A stretch of 35,966 bases of DNA from positions 63,678 through 99,643 of the forward strand of contig NZ_NZMB01000023.1 of the NCBI RefSeq assembly GCF_002694385.1, read 5' to 3'. Below, in pieces: positions 7,566 through 16,435 of this stretch. A model generated the notes under the pieces. That model worked only from the letters and a program-made list of their open reading frames with translations, did no database searches and was not told the origin of the DNA. Source of the DNA: Sneathiella sp. GTDB lineage: Bacteria; Pseudomonadota; Alphaproteobacteria; Sneathiellales; Sneathiellaceae. Numbering within the stretch: position 1 is the stretch's first letter; each line of letters starts with the position of its first letter. The translations under genes were made by a program, and so were the position numbers.

Positions 7566-8852
7566 ATGCCGGACCTGATCAGTGAGAGTTACTGGAAACA
7601 AGGGGTAGACAAACCGGCGGGCGATCAGGGTAATCTCCCGACAGAATGCGATGTCGCTATTATCGGCGCCGGGTTTACCGGTCTCACCGCCGCGCTGCAT
7701 CTTGCCCGTGCGGGTCGATCTGTTACCGTTTTCGAGGCCCATGACATCGGTCATGGCTGCTCCGGACGCTCCGGCGGGATGTGTGGCCCCAGTTTCCACA
7801 AGCTTGGCCTTCAGGGGCTGACAAAAAGATACGGAGAGGCGAAAGCCTGGGAAATTCTGCGCGAGAGCCTGGCGTCGCTCGATTTTTTCTTTTCATTTGT
7901 CGAAGCCGAAGGCATTGACTGCGATCTGCAACTCGTCGGCCGTTTCCGGGGCGCCGCCACGGCCAGGGAATATAACGCACTTGTCAAAGATTCCACCCTG
8001 CTGGCAGACAAAATTGGCCTCAAGTTTCATCCGGTCCCACGCGATATGCAAAAAGCCGAGATCGGGACGGATCTTTATCATGGCGGCGTTGTCTATGAAC
8101 GGGACGCCGGTCTCAACCCTTACAAACTAGTGACCGGCATCGCCACGCGCGCCATTGTTGCGGGCGCACACGTTTTTGAAAACTGCGCCGTTCTCGGCAT
8201 TGATCATACGGGCAGCGTCAAGACCCTGCGGACGGTACGCGGGGAAATCCGCGCGAAAACCGTCATTATCGCCACGAATGGCTATACCGGACCGGAATTT
8301 CCTTATTTCCGGCGGCGGCTCATCCCGGTGACGGCTGGTGTTGTCGCGACAGAGGATCTCGGAATTAAAAAAATCCGTGAGATATCTCCCAAACTCAGAA
8401 TGCATGGTGGGACACACCGTCTGGTTTTCTGGTACCGGCCGACGCCGGATGGCAAGCGGATGATATTCGGCGGCCGGGTCATGGACCGCAAGCGACGGCC
8501 GGGGCCAGTATCAAATGATCTGATGGTATTGGCACGGCGTGTTTTCCCGCAGCTTGAGGATGCCCGCGCGGAATATTGCTGGCATGGCGATGTCGCCTAT
8601 ACCTTCGATCATGCGCCGCATCTTGGCGAGGCGGACGGGATCCATTACGCCATGGGATATTGCGGGTCCGGCATTACGCGTTCGATTTATTTTGCGCGGC
8701 AGCTTAGCCGGAAAATCCTTGGGCAGGCGGATGACACGACCGCCCATGACGATCTGAAGTTCACAACCCTGCCCTTCTATTCCGGCAACCCCTGGTTCAT
8801 GCCCTTCGTCCTGCGCTGGCATGCGCTGATGGACAAACTAGCTGGTCACTAA
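7566..8852 (+). CDS. FAD-dependent amine/amino-acid oxidoreductase (DAO family)
   Basis: This protein of about 428 residues belongs to the DadA/PuuB/pipecolate-oxidase branch of the D-amino-acid oxidase fold. The dinucleotide-binding motif DVAIIGAGFTGLTAALHLA lies near residue 35. A GRSGG segment and the C-terminal GYCGSGITRS typical of the branch are present. These enzymes oxidise a C-N bond to an imine and pass electrons to oxygen or the respiratory chain. Placed 114 bases after the ALDH7 gene, it would supply the semialdehyde or cyclic imine that the dehydrogenase consumes, so a pipecolate oxidase (AmaA-like) role is the best guess. A gamma-glutamylputrescine-type oxidase cannot be excluded. 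GTG 7560 is an alternative start. Its stop is five bases from the stop of the convergent peptidase gene. Confidence 0.85.
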   Translation: MPDLISESYWKQGVDKPAGDQGNLPTECDVAIIGAGFTGLTAALHLARAGRSVTVFEAHDIGHGCSGRSGGMCGPSFHKLGLQGLTKRYGEAKAWEILRESLASLDFFFSFVEAEGIDCDLQLVGRFRGAATAREYNALVKDSTLLADKIGLKFHPVPRDMQKAEIGTDLYHGGVVYERDAGLNPYKLVTGIATRAIVAGAHVFENCAVLGIDHTGSVKTLRTVRGEIRAKTVIIATNGYTGPEFPYFRRRLIPVTAGVVATEDLGIKKIREISPKLRMHGGTHRLVFWYRPTPDGKRMIFGGRVMDRKRRPGPVSNDLMVLARRVFPQLEDARAEYCWHGDVAYTFDHAPHLGEADGIHYAMGYCGSGITRSIYFARQLSRKILGQADDTTAHDDLKFTTLPFYSGNPWFMPFVLRWHALMDKLAGH

Positions 8853-8857
8853 GATGA

Positions 8858-10264
8858 TTATGTGTCGCTGTCCCCGAGGTCCCAGTAAAGACCGGCCATG
8901 ACACCAAGCGCCTCCCGCGCGACGGAGCCAAGCATATGCTCATCCGGCGCATGCTGGGAACAGCCGGGATAGGAATGCGGTACCCAGACTGTCGGCAGGC
9001 CCAGCACGTCTGTAAAACAGCCATTTGGCAGCGACCCGGCGAGGTTGGGGAGGAGAACAACCTCCTTCCCCGTTGTTAGTTGTATTGATTTGCAGGCCAG
9101 CCGGACCCATGGATTATGCAGCTCCGTCCGGGTGGCGTCCAGATTTCCCTTGCCTTGCGGCACGACCTGCACATTTTGAAATCCATTCGCATCCAGATGG
9201 CGGCGTAAATTTCCGTCCCAGTCCTGCATGTCCATGCCCGGGGGGAAGCGCAAACCGCATCGTGCCCAGGCGTGCCCCGGAATGGCGCCGACAGGATGCG
9301 CAGGAGTGCCGGTCTCAAACGCCATAACGGCGAAGGAACTCCAGGCGTAAAGCTTTTCCGCCGTGCTTAATCCCGGCTCCCCCCAGTTATCCTCAATCAA
9401 CGGTTCGCCGAGATTTTCCCCGCCATTAAATGTCAGGCCGGAAAGCACATGGCGCACATCGTCAGGTATTCCGGCCGGCCGCCATCCGGGAACCTGTATG
9501 GCGCCGTTTTTGTCAACGATGCAACCAATTGCCTGCGCAAGAACTGTCCCCGCATCGGCAATCACACCGCCCCAATTGCCGGAATGATGCGCACGGTCAC
9601 GCAGATCGACAACCAGGTCGAAGGATCGATGCCCGCGTGACCCCAGATAGATAGTCGGCTTGTCCGCCTGCTGACGCGGCCCGTCAGAGGCAACAAGGAG
9701 ATCCGCGCTCAATAATTCTTTCTTCTCAGCGCAAATCTCCAGAAGACCGGGAGAGCCAATTTCCTCGCCGCATTCAATCAGATATTTTGCGTTGAACCCG
9801 AGGGCGCCTTTCATCTTCAGGACAATGGCCAGCGCCGCCAGATTTATGGCATGCTGTCCCTTGTTATCCGCCGCGCCCCGGCCATAGAGACGATCCCCGT
9901 CCTGCTCCAGAACCCAGGGAGAGCGGGCATCGCGCCATTTGTCTTCCATGCCGAGAACCACATCGCCATGCCCGTAACCCAGTATGGTGAGACAGGCCGG
10001 ATCCTCGATCCGTTCAGCATAGAGAAAGGGATAGGCCGGATTGACCGGATTATCCAGAATTTGACAGTCAAACCCCATCTCCCGGAATGCAGGGATCAGA
10101 TTATCATCATAATATGTCAGCATAACCGCATGACGATCCGGATTCTGGCTTTCCGTCATGATGCGGACCTTGCCGGACAAGTCCGTCAAGTAGGCCCCGG
10201 AATCATAATAATCAAAGCCACACTGGATGGCGGCGTCACGCGAACACTCCATAACGATACGCAT
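8858..10264 (-). CDS. M20-family zinc metallopeptidase / amidohydrolase
   Basis: This cytoplasmic dinuclear zinc hydrolase belongs to the ArgE/DapE/CPG2 group, at about 468 residues. It shows GYGHGDVV (His and Asp ligand region), YGRGAADNKGQ (bridging Asp), the Glu pair ECGEEIGSPG (general base plus ligand), VASDG (Asp ligand) and a C-terminal HAPDEH (His ligand), so the active site appears complete. A dimerisation insert lies between about 215 and 330. It is the last gene of the importer operon and overlaps or abuts the ATPase stop codon, so import and hydrolysis of a peptide or N-acyl amino acid are probably coupled. TTG 10273 and ATG 10252 are alternative starts; none has an ideally spaced Shine-Dalgarno. 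Confidence 0.88.
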   Translation of the reverse strand: MRIVMECSRDAAIQCGFDYYDSGAYLTDLSGKVRIMTESQNPDRHAVMLTYYDDNLIPAFREMGFDCQILDNPVNPAYPFLYAERIEDPACLTILGYGHGDVVLGMEDKWRDARSPWVLEQDGDRLYGRGAADNKGQHAINLAALAIVLKMKGALGFNAKYLIECGEEIGSPGLLEICAEKKELLSADLLVASDGPRQQADKPTIYLGSRGHRSFDLVVDLRDRAHHSGNWGGVIADAGTVLAQAIGCIVDKNGAIQVPGWRPAGIPDDVRHVLSGLTFNGGENLGEPLIEDNWGEPGLSTAEKLYAWSSFAVMAFETGTPAHPVGAIPGHAWARCGLRFPPGMDMQDWDGNLRRHLDANGFQNVQVVPQGKGNLDATRTELHNPWVRLACKSIQLTTGKEVVLLPNLAGSLPNGCFTDVLGLPTVWVPHSYPGCSQHAPDEHMLGSVAREALGVMAGLYWDLGDSDT

Positions 10265-10269
10265 TCCTT

Positions 10270-11904
10270 TCAAGCGTTTTCAAATTCCGTCGGGATAACC
10301 CAGTCCTTGCCCGGCTCCGCCGCGAGGAGGGTTTTGGTGTAGGGATGCTGCGGCGTGCCGAAAACCGCCTCCACCGTGCCCCGTTCGACAATTTCCCCGT
10401 CTTTCATAACGATCAGATGATCGCAAATCTGGGCGGCAACACGCAGATCATGGGTGATAAAAACAACGGTCAGGCCAAACTCGTCGCGGATATCCGCCAG
10501 AAGTTTCAACACTTCCTTCTGCACGGAGACATCAAGCGCCGAGACAGACTCATCGGCGATCAGGACTTTTGGCTCCATGGCAAGGGCGCGGGCGATACAG
10601 ATACGCTGCCGCTGGCCGCCGGAAAACTGAACCGGATAACGATCCACGCAGTCGGGATCGAGCCGCACGATTTTCAAAAGCTCGCGCGCTTTTTTCATGG
10701 CATCCGCCTTGGGCACACCGAAGTTTCGCGGCCCTTCGGTAATGATACTGCCCACGGTCCGACGCGGATTAAGAGAGCCATAGGGGTCCTGAAAGACAAT
10801 CTGTACATCCTTGCGATGACGTCGCAATTCCGATGTTTTAAGCGTCGCAAAATCCACATCGCCAATGCGGATTACTCCACTGTCCGGATCAATCAGACGG
10901 ATCAGGCAGCGGACCAGAGTCGTCTTCCCCGATCCTGATTCCCCGACGATGCCGAAGGTTTCCCCTTCGTTGACTAGGAAACTAACATCCTTGACCGCAT
11001 GCACCGTCCGCGCCTTCTTGAACATTGTTGCGGGCGTGACAAAGGTTTTGCAGATATTTTCCGCCCGCAGTGTGACCGGCTTGCCAACCCCTCGCGCCTC
11101 AACAACGTCGGGCTTGCGGGGCACCGCCAGGATCAGCGACTGGGTATAAGGATGCTTTGGCCGGTTCAGGATTTCGTCTGCACTGCCCTGCTCCACCACC
11201 CTGCCGTGCTGCATCACAACAATACGGTCAGCGATTTCGGCGACGACACCGAAATCATGAGTAATAAACAGGATCCCGGCGTTGTGTTTCTTTTTCAACT
11301 CCTTGATCAGATTAAGTATTTGCGCCTGTGTCGTCACATCCAGCGCCGTGGTCGGCTCATCGGCGATCAGCAGTTTCGGATCCAGCGCCAGCGCCATGGC
11401 GATCATGATCCGCTGCCGCTGTCCGCCGGAAAGCTGATGCGGATAACTGCGGGCAAGCTGCTCCGGATTGGGCAGCCGGACCTCCTCCATCAGATTGAGG
11501 ATGCGTGCCCGGCGGTCAGCAGCGGGCATATTGCGATGCCGCTGGATGACCTCCTCAATTTGCTCCCCCACCGTATAGCAGGGGTTGAGGGCGGACATCG
11601 GCTCCTGAAAGATCATCGCCATCTGGCTGCCGCGCAATCGCCGTCTGTCCCGCTCCGGCAAGGATAGCAGATCACGCCCGCCAAACAGTATCTTCCCCTC
11701 GCTCGGCTTCAATATCCGCGGTAGCAATCCCATCATGGAAAAAGAGGTCACCGATTTTCCCGATCCGGATTCGCCCACCACACAGAGCGTTTCCCCCGGG
11801 CGAACTTCCAGATTGAGCTTCTCGACAGCATATTGCCTGTCCCCATGGACCGGCAGCGGGATGGAGAGATTTTCTATGCGCAATATCGGTTCGATATCAG
11901 TCAT
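10270..11904 (-). CDS. Fused double ATP-binding protein of a Dpp/Opp-type ABC importer (DppD-DppF fusion)
   Basis: This ATPase of about 544 residues carries two complete nucleotide-binding domains in one chain. Domain 1 has GESGSGKS (about 44-51), LSGGQRQR and LLIADEPTTALD. Domain 2 has GESGSGKTT (about 322-329), FSGGQRQR and VLIADESVSALD. Each is followed by the HPYT motif of the oligopeptide-transporter C-terminal extension. Two separate proteins (DppD and DppF) usually do this job; the fusion resembles the GsiA/YejF arrangement. The start is the ATG with AAGGAG six bases upstream. It energises the permeases encoded just upstream in the operon. Confidence 0.93.
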   Translation of the reverse strand: MTDIEPILRIENLSIPLPVHGDRQYAVEKLNLEVRPGETLCVVGESGSGKSVTSFSMMGLLPRILKPSEGKILFGGRDLLSLPERDRRRLRGSQMAMIFQEPMSALNPCYTVGEQIEEVIQRHRNMPAADRRARILNLMEEVRLPNPEQLARSYPHQLSGGQRQRIMIAMALALDPKLLIADEPTTALDVTTQAQILNLIKELKKKHNAGILFITHDFGVVAEIADRIVVMQHGRVVEQGSADEILNRPKHPYTQSLILAVPRKPDVVEARGVGKPVTLRAENICKTFVTPATMFKKARTVHAVKDVSFLVNEGETFGIVGESGSGKTTLVRCLIRLIDPDSGVIRIGDVDFATLKTSELRRHRKDVQIVFQDPYGSLNPRRTVGSIITEGPRNFGVPKADAMKKARELLKIVRLDPDCVDRYPVQFSGGQRQRICIARALAMEPKVLIADESVSALDVSVQKEVLKLLADIRDEFGLTVVFITHDLRVAAQICDHLIVMKDGEIVERGTVEAVFGTPQHPYTKTLLAAEPGKDWVIPTEFENA

Positions 11905-11955
11905 ATCCGTCTCCTTCTGCAAGTGAAACATGCACCCGATATGATGACCTTCATC

Positions 11956-12882
11956 TCAATTCCTCCCCTCCGGCGCGGTGACATCCCGCAAACCGTCGCC
12001 CAGAAGATTAATCGCCAGCACAACAATGAATATCGCCGTGCCCGGAATAGTAATCAGCCAGGGCATGAAAAACATGAAAGGCCGGGCTTCCGACACCATT
12101 AACCCCCAGGACGGTAGGGGCGGCTGCACGCCAAGCCCGAGAAAGCTCAGCGATGCTTCAAGAAGAATGGCATGGGCCATTTCGATGGACGCGACTACCA
12201 GCAGATGATTGGAGACATTCGGCAGAATATCCCGAAAAAGAATTTTGCGAACGGGAGAGCCCAGCACCTCCGCCGCCGCGACATACTCAATGGCCCGCAC
12301 CTGCATGGTCGCACTTCTGAGAACAACGGCAAACCTGTCCCAAAGCAGAAAGCCCAACACCAGAATAACAATGATCAGCGAACTGCCGAACAGAGAGACC
12401 ACCGCGAGCGCAACCAGAACCACCGGCATGGAGAGGCGATTCAGGATAATAAAGCTGATCACCATATCAACCCGGCCACCAAAATAACCGGCGGTAATGC
12501 CCATCACGGTTCCGATCAGGCCGGAAATCAGCATGGCGGAAAAACCAATTACCAGAGAAATCTGCGCGCCATATATCAGGCGGCTCAGATAATCCCGGCC
12601 AAGGGAATCCGTTCCCAGAATATGCGCCCAGCTTCCCTTCTCGCTCCAGACTGGTTGAACAAGCCGGTTGGCCAGATCCTGGGCATAGGGATCATGCGGC
12701 GCAATCCAGGGAGCCAGAATGGCAACAAGCGTAAATGTCACCAGCACGATGAGCCCGACCTTGAACCCGAAATGCCCGCGCATACGCGCGATCAACTGCT
12801 GCTTTGGCGATAATCTGGCGACAGGCACGGCGGCTATTTCATCCGGCGCCGTCTGGAGATGATTTTCAACTGTGTCAGACAT
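11956..12882 (-). CDS. ABC importer permease, DppC type
   Basis: This is an inner-membrane permease of about 308 residues. A charged cytoplasmic N-terminus with an OppC-type lead-in precedes six predicted membrane spans (first about 35-57). The DPYAQDLANRL periplasmic segment and the EAA loop (EYVAAAEVLGSPVRKILFRD) are typical of DppC/OppC. The start is the ATG with a GAGGAGGGGAG Shine-Dalgarno; it follows the DppB-type stop by 11 bases. It pairs with the DppB-type permease and the fused ATPase. Confidence 0.92.
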   Translation of the reverse strand: MSDTVENHLQTAPDEIAAVPVARLSPKQQLIARMRGHFGFKVGLIVLVTFTLVAILAPWIAPHDPYAQDLANRLVQPVWSEKGSWAHILGTDSLGRDYLSRLIYGAQISLVIGFSAMLISGLIGTVMGITAGYFGGRVDMVISFIILNRLSMPVVLVALAVVSLFGSSLIIVILVLGFLLWDRFAVVLRSATMQVRAIEYVAAAEVLGSPVRKILFRDILPNVSNHLLVVASIEMAHAILLEASLSFLGLGVQPPLPSWGLMVSEARPFMFFMPWLITIPGTAIFIVVLAINLLGDGLRDVTAPEGRN

Positions 12883-12893
12883 CTCTCCCCTCC

Positions 12894-13811
12894 TCACGAT
12901 ATGCGAATGCGCGGATCGAGCCAGCCATTCAGAATGTCGGCAAACAGCGTCAGCAGGATATAGAGAATGGCCAGCGTCAGCACGATCCCTTGAATCATCG
13001 GAAAGTCGGACCGTTCAATACTGAGAAGGGCCAGATGGCCAACGCCATTGATGGAAAAAATCGTCTCCACCACCACGGATCCCCCCAGCATGAACCCAAG
13101 CTGAACAGCCAGCAGGGAAACCACCGGAATGATCGCATTCCGCAAGGCATGCTTAAAAAGGACGGCATGCGTGTTCAGCCCCTTCGCCTTCGCGGTACGA
13201 ATATAGTCGGATTCCAATACCTCGATCATGCCGGCGCGGGTGATGCGCATGATTGCCGGGATCACATAATACCCCAGAACAATGATCGGCATGATGAAAT
13301 GTCGCCAGCTATCGGTACCCGAAATCGGGAAAACCGGCCAGATCACCCCGAACATGAGGATCATCAGCAACGCAAACCAGAAAGATGGTGTTGCCTGCCC
13401 CAGCACGGCAATGCCAAGACAGATGCGATCTATTATACTGTTGGGAAAAACCGCCGCCAGCACGCCGAGCGGAATGGCCAGCAGCATGGCAAACCCAAGG
13501 GAGAGGATGCCAAGCGTCATGGTAACCGGCATTCTCTCGACCAGAAGCTGGACCACCGGCTCCCGATAGAAAAGCGAGTCGCCTAGATCTCCCGTCAGGA
13601 CATCCCCCGCCCAGTCGAAATATTGCACAACAAGCGGACGGTCAAAGCCGAATTGTTGACGGATCGCCTCAATATCCGCATCCGTCGCCCCTTCACCGGC
13701 AACTGCAATGGCGATATCACCCGAAGCCCGGACAAGTGTAAAACTTATGATGGAAACGGTAAGCATAACGATCAATGCGAGACCCAGCCGTTTCACGGTA
13801 TATTTCAGCAT
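12894..13811 (-). CDS. ABC importer permease, DppB type
   Basis: This is an inner-membrane permease of about 305 residues. The N-terminus MLKYTVKRLGLALIVMLTV is the standard DppB/OppB first span. The EAA loop reads YIRTAKAKGLNTHAVLFKHA, and the C-terminus ends in LDPRIRIS, as usual. The start is the ATG with GGGGAGA seven bases upstream. An intercistronic terminator-like hairpin (13825-13854) lies directly before its Shine-Dalgarno, so it is probably made at lower levels than the binding protein. Confidence 0.93.
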   Translation of the reverse strand: MLKYTVKRLGLALIVMLTVSIISFTLVRASGDIAIAVAGEGATDADIEAIRQQFGFDRPLVVQYFDWAGDVLTGDLGDSLFYREPVVQLLVERMPVTMTLGILSLGFAMLLAIPLGVLAAVFPNSIIDRICLGIAVLGQATPSFWFALLMILMFGVIWPVFPISGTDSWRHFIMPIIVLGYYVIPAIMRITRAGMIEVLESDYIRTAKAKGLNTHAVLFKHALRNAIIPVVSLLAVQLGFMLGGSVVVETIFSINGVGHLALLSIERSDFPMIQGIVLTLAILYILLTLFADILNGWLDPRIRIS

Positions 13812-13824
13812 TGCCGATCTCCCC

Positions 13825-13854
13825 AAAAAAAGGAGGGGGAGGTTGCCCTCCCCC
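13825..13854 (-). terminator. Intercistronic hairpin between binding protein and permease genes
   Basis: On the minus strand GGGGGAGG (complement of 13847-13854) pairs with CCTCCCCC (complement of 13835-13842) around a 4-base loop. TCC and seven T residues follow. It lies inside the operon, 20 bases after the binding-protein stop. Partial termination here would keep binding protein in excess over transporter, a common arrangement in ABC importers. Confidence 0.75.
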
Positions 13855-13873
13855 GAGGTGGAAGGGAAGGGTC

Positions 13874-15391
13874 TTACTTCCAGGAAGCCATAAAGAAGCG
13901 CGGAATTTCATCAGCCGACGGCTGGAAATCCAGATCTTTATTAAATGCATACAGATAGGAATAGGTGAACATGGGCAGCCAGTAGGCGTTTGAAGATATC
14001 TTCTTCAGCGCATCAGCATAAAAGGCTTTTCTCTTCTCCGGATCGACGGAGGTATCGCCCTTTTCCAGCAGCGCTGCAACGTCGGCATCCCGCGCCAGAT
14101 CTTCCGGTCCCTGGCGGAAGAAGTTACTCGTGATCGCCGATACATCATTGATCGAATAGGATCCCCAGGTTGAGAAATTCAGCGTCACCTGACCATTTCT
14201 GACTCGATCCCGGGCCGCAGAATACTTGTTATAACTCAAATCCGCCTTAATGCCGACAGCACGCAGATCACCGATAATGGCTTCGGCCAGATCACGGTCC
14301 CGATAGGCATCAATAGTCACCTCGAAACCATCAGGATAACCGGCTTCGGCCAGCAATGCTTTCGCCTTTTCAGGATCATAGGTGTATTTCGTCACATCGT
14401 CGGTACAGCCAAACTGCTTGGGATAGCAGGCCGCATGGATCACACGCCCACCCTTGGGCATCAGATTATCGACAATCCCCTGCCGGTTGACCGCCATGGC
14501 GATCGCCTGCCGCACTTTCAGATCCTGCACCGCTTTGACACCGGAACGGCCGGCCGCATCCATCGACATAAAGCCGACACGCATGGTCTCTCCCCCGACG
14601 ACATCCAGATTTGGCGTTTGCCCAAGCATTTCAGCCTGGTCCGCATTCACCCGCCAGATCCAGTCGACGCCCCCCGTCATCAACTCGGCAACGGCGGTAT
14701 TGTCATCCGGAATAGTCCGCATTTCGAGCTTGCCGATTTTGGGCTGGCCTTTCGGGCTATCCTTGTAATAATCCTCATTCTTTTCGAGTTTGACGGACTT
14801 CGCCTGCTCCATCGCAACAACCTTGTAGGGTCCCGTTCCGACCGGGTTGCGGTTCATCCCCTCCGGCCCGACTTCCGCATAGTAGGCATGAGGATAGATC
14901 GGCAAAGGTCCGGCCACGAAGTCAAGCGCGGCGGGAAACGGCTTACTAAGATTGATACGGACCGTGTAATCATCGATTTTTTCCACATTCTTGATCCAGT
15001 CCACATTCCGTCGGCTGACGACCTTACTGTCCGGACTGGAAACAAAGTTTAATGTGTAAACCACGTCATCGGCGCTGAAAGAGGCGCCGTTATGGAAGGT
15101 CACTCCCTCCCTCAGCTTGAATTCCAGCGTCAGATCATCAATCCATTCATAGGAAGTAGCCAGCGCCGGTTTGTAACTGAAATCCTCCGGATCCCGATAC
15201 AACAGATTATCCCAGATATGACGCGCCAGAATGATGCCAACCCGCGCATTGTTATAATAGGCATCGAGATTTTCGAGATCAGTTTTGGTTGCAAAAACCA
15301 ACGTATCGTTGTCCTTGCCTGCCGCTGCCGGAGTTATCGAGAACAGAACAGCCATCGCCGCCGCAGCGATGGGAAGAGAGATTTTTTTCAT
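13874..15391 (-). CDS. Periplasmic substrate-binding protein (SBP_bac_5 / DppA-OppA family)
   Basis: This 505-residue family 5 binding protein has a Sec signal peptide (MKKISLPIAAAAMAVLF..., probable cleavage after TPAAA, about residue 24). The mature part shows family features: the N-terminal NLDAYYNN region, LTLEFKLREGVTFHNG, the cluster 4 segment and an NRQGIVDNLMP region. It captures the substrate (oligopeptide, dipeptide or a related amide or opine) in the periplasm and delivers it to the permeases. The start is the ATG preceded by AGGGG. It is the first gene of the five-gene importer/peptidase operon and lies opposite an IclR regulator across an AT-rich control region. Confidence 0.93.
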   Translation of the reverse strand: MKKISLPIAAAAMAVLFSITPAAAGKDNDTLVFATKTDLENLDAYYNNARVGIILARHIWDNLLYRDPEDFSYKPALATSYEWIDDLTLEFKLREGVTFHNGASFSADDVVYTLNFVSSPDSKVVSRRNVDWIKNVEKIDDYTVRINLSKPFPAALDFVAGPLPIYPHAYYAEVGPEGMNRNPVGTGPYKVVAMEQAKSVKLEKNEDYYKDSPKGQPKIGKLEMRTIPDDNTAVAELMTGGVDWIWRVNADQAEMLGQTPNLDVVGGETMRVGFMSMDAAGRSGVKAVQDLKVRQAIAMAVNRQGIVDNLMPKGGRVIHAACYPKQFGCTDDVTKYTYDPEKAKALLAEAGYPDGFEVTIDAYRDRDLAEAIIGDLRAVGIKADLSYNKYSAARDRVRNGQVTLNFSTWGSYSINDVSAITSNFFRQGPEDLARDADVAALLEKGDTSVDPEKRKAFYADALKKISSNAYWLPMFTYSYLYAFNKDLDFQPSADEIPRFFMASWK

Positions 15392-15420
15392 GTCGAACCC
15401 CTGTTTGTATTGCAAAGAAG

Positions 15421-15493
15421 TATTTTATTGATATACTTAGTACATTATTTATAGATATACTCTCAAATTAATATATATAATGTCAATAAAATA
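15421..15493. promoter_or_regulatory. Repeat-rich divergent control region, candidate IclR operator
   Basis: TATTTTATTGA (15421-15431) and its exact reverse complement TCAATAAAATA (15483-15493) are 51 bases apart. Between them, GATATACT occurs twice as a direct repeat (15430-15437 and 15454-15461, period 24). The segment is very AT-rich and lies between the binding-protein start (15391) and the IclR start (15576), so it must carry promoters in both directions. Confidence 0.5.
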
Positions 15494-15575
15494 AACTCGC
15501 TTTTCAAAATCCGGAAATGCTCTACCATGGGCAATCTGCCGGTGATCGCCAGACTCAACTGTGGAGAAACCTAAA

Positions 15576-16382
15576 TTGACAAACAAAACCATCACCAAGA
15601 ACGGCGATAATCTGACAATCGGAGCGCTGGAAAAAGGCTTTCGGGTTCTCGATGCATTTTCCACCTCACATCCTGAACTCGGCCTGTCGGAGATTGTCGG
15701 GTTGACGGGCCTCAGCAAAAGCTCAGCGCAGCAATATACGCATACCCTGCACAGGCTCGGGTTTCTTGATAAGAACCCCCAGAGTCGCCGATATACGCTC
15801 TCCCACAAGGTGTTGCGCCACGCCCATGCCTTTCTAAGCACGAACCGGCTGGTAGAGCGGGCAACACCCCATGTGGCGGAGCTGCGCCGGCAGTTCCACA
15901 ATCGCGTCGGGTTCGGGTATCATGACGACACGGAGGTAATCTATCTGATTGCCCTGCAAAGCAACCGCGCCGTTTACGCCACGGCGCATCCCGGCTTTCG
16001 CATCCCTGTCTATTGCACCGCCACCGGAAAATGCATTCTGGCGTTTTTGCCTGAAGATCAGGCACAGGATATCATTAACCGGTCGGATCGCGTCAAGCGG
16101 ACCGATATGACGGTCGTTGACCCTGAGGAAATCATGGAAGATGTCCGCCTCGCCCGGGCGCAAGGCTACGCCACAGCCAGAAACGAATTCAATCCGACCG
16201 AAATCAATATATCCGCGCCAGTGTTCAACATCTCCGGTACGCCCGTTGGCGCCATCGCCACCACCAGCCATAGTATTGATGGGGATAATGCACAACGGGC
16301 CGAAGAGCTTATTCAGGCCCTCCTGGAAGCGACCCGCGCCATATCCCACCAGAACCAGTCGATAACCTATGAAGGCATATAG
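15576..16382 (+). CDS. IclR-family transcriptional regulator
   Basis: This regulator of 268 residues has an N-terminal winged helix-turn-helix (LGLSEIVGLTGLSKSSAQQ, then the wing with NPQSRRYTLSHKVL). A C-terminal effector-binding domain carries PVYCTATGKCILAFLP, RAQGYATARNEFNPTEINISAPVF and the final GAIATT. This order is diagnostic of IclR. TTG 15576, with GGAG nine bases upstream, is favoured; GTG 15561 is in frame but lacks a Shine-Dalgarno. Divergent from the binding-protein gene, it is the likely regulator of the importer/peptidase operon, with the ligand probably the imported compound or a breakdown product. Confidence 0.9.
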   Translation: MTNKTITKNGDNLTIGALEKGFRVLDAFSTSHPELGLSEIVGLTGLSKSSAQQYTHTLHRLGFLDKNPQSRRYTLSHKVLRHAHAFLSTNRLVERATPHVAELRRQFHNRVGFGYHDDTEVIYLIALQSNRAVYATAHPGFRIPVYCTATGKCILAFLPEDQAQDIINRSDRVKRTDMTVVDPEEIMEDVRLARAQGYATARNEFNPTEINISAPVFNISGTPVGAIATTSHSIDGDNAQRAEELIQALLEATRAISHQNQSITYEGI

Positions 16383-16435
16383 GACGCCGCCCCGCTTTGC
16401 GCATCACCCGAACAAGCGACGAGCGGCAGGTTATC

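Noticed and set aside
12804-13586. 260-codon open frame on the plus strand
   Set aside because: Antisense to the DppB-type permease; rich in His, Gln and Asn, as expected for the complement of membrane-protein codons.
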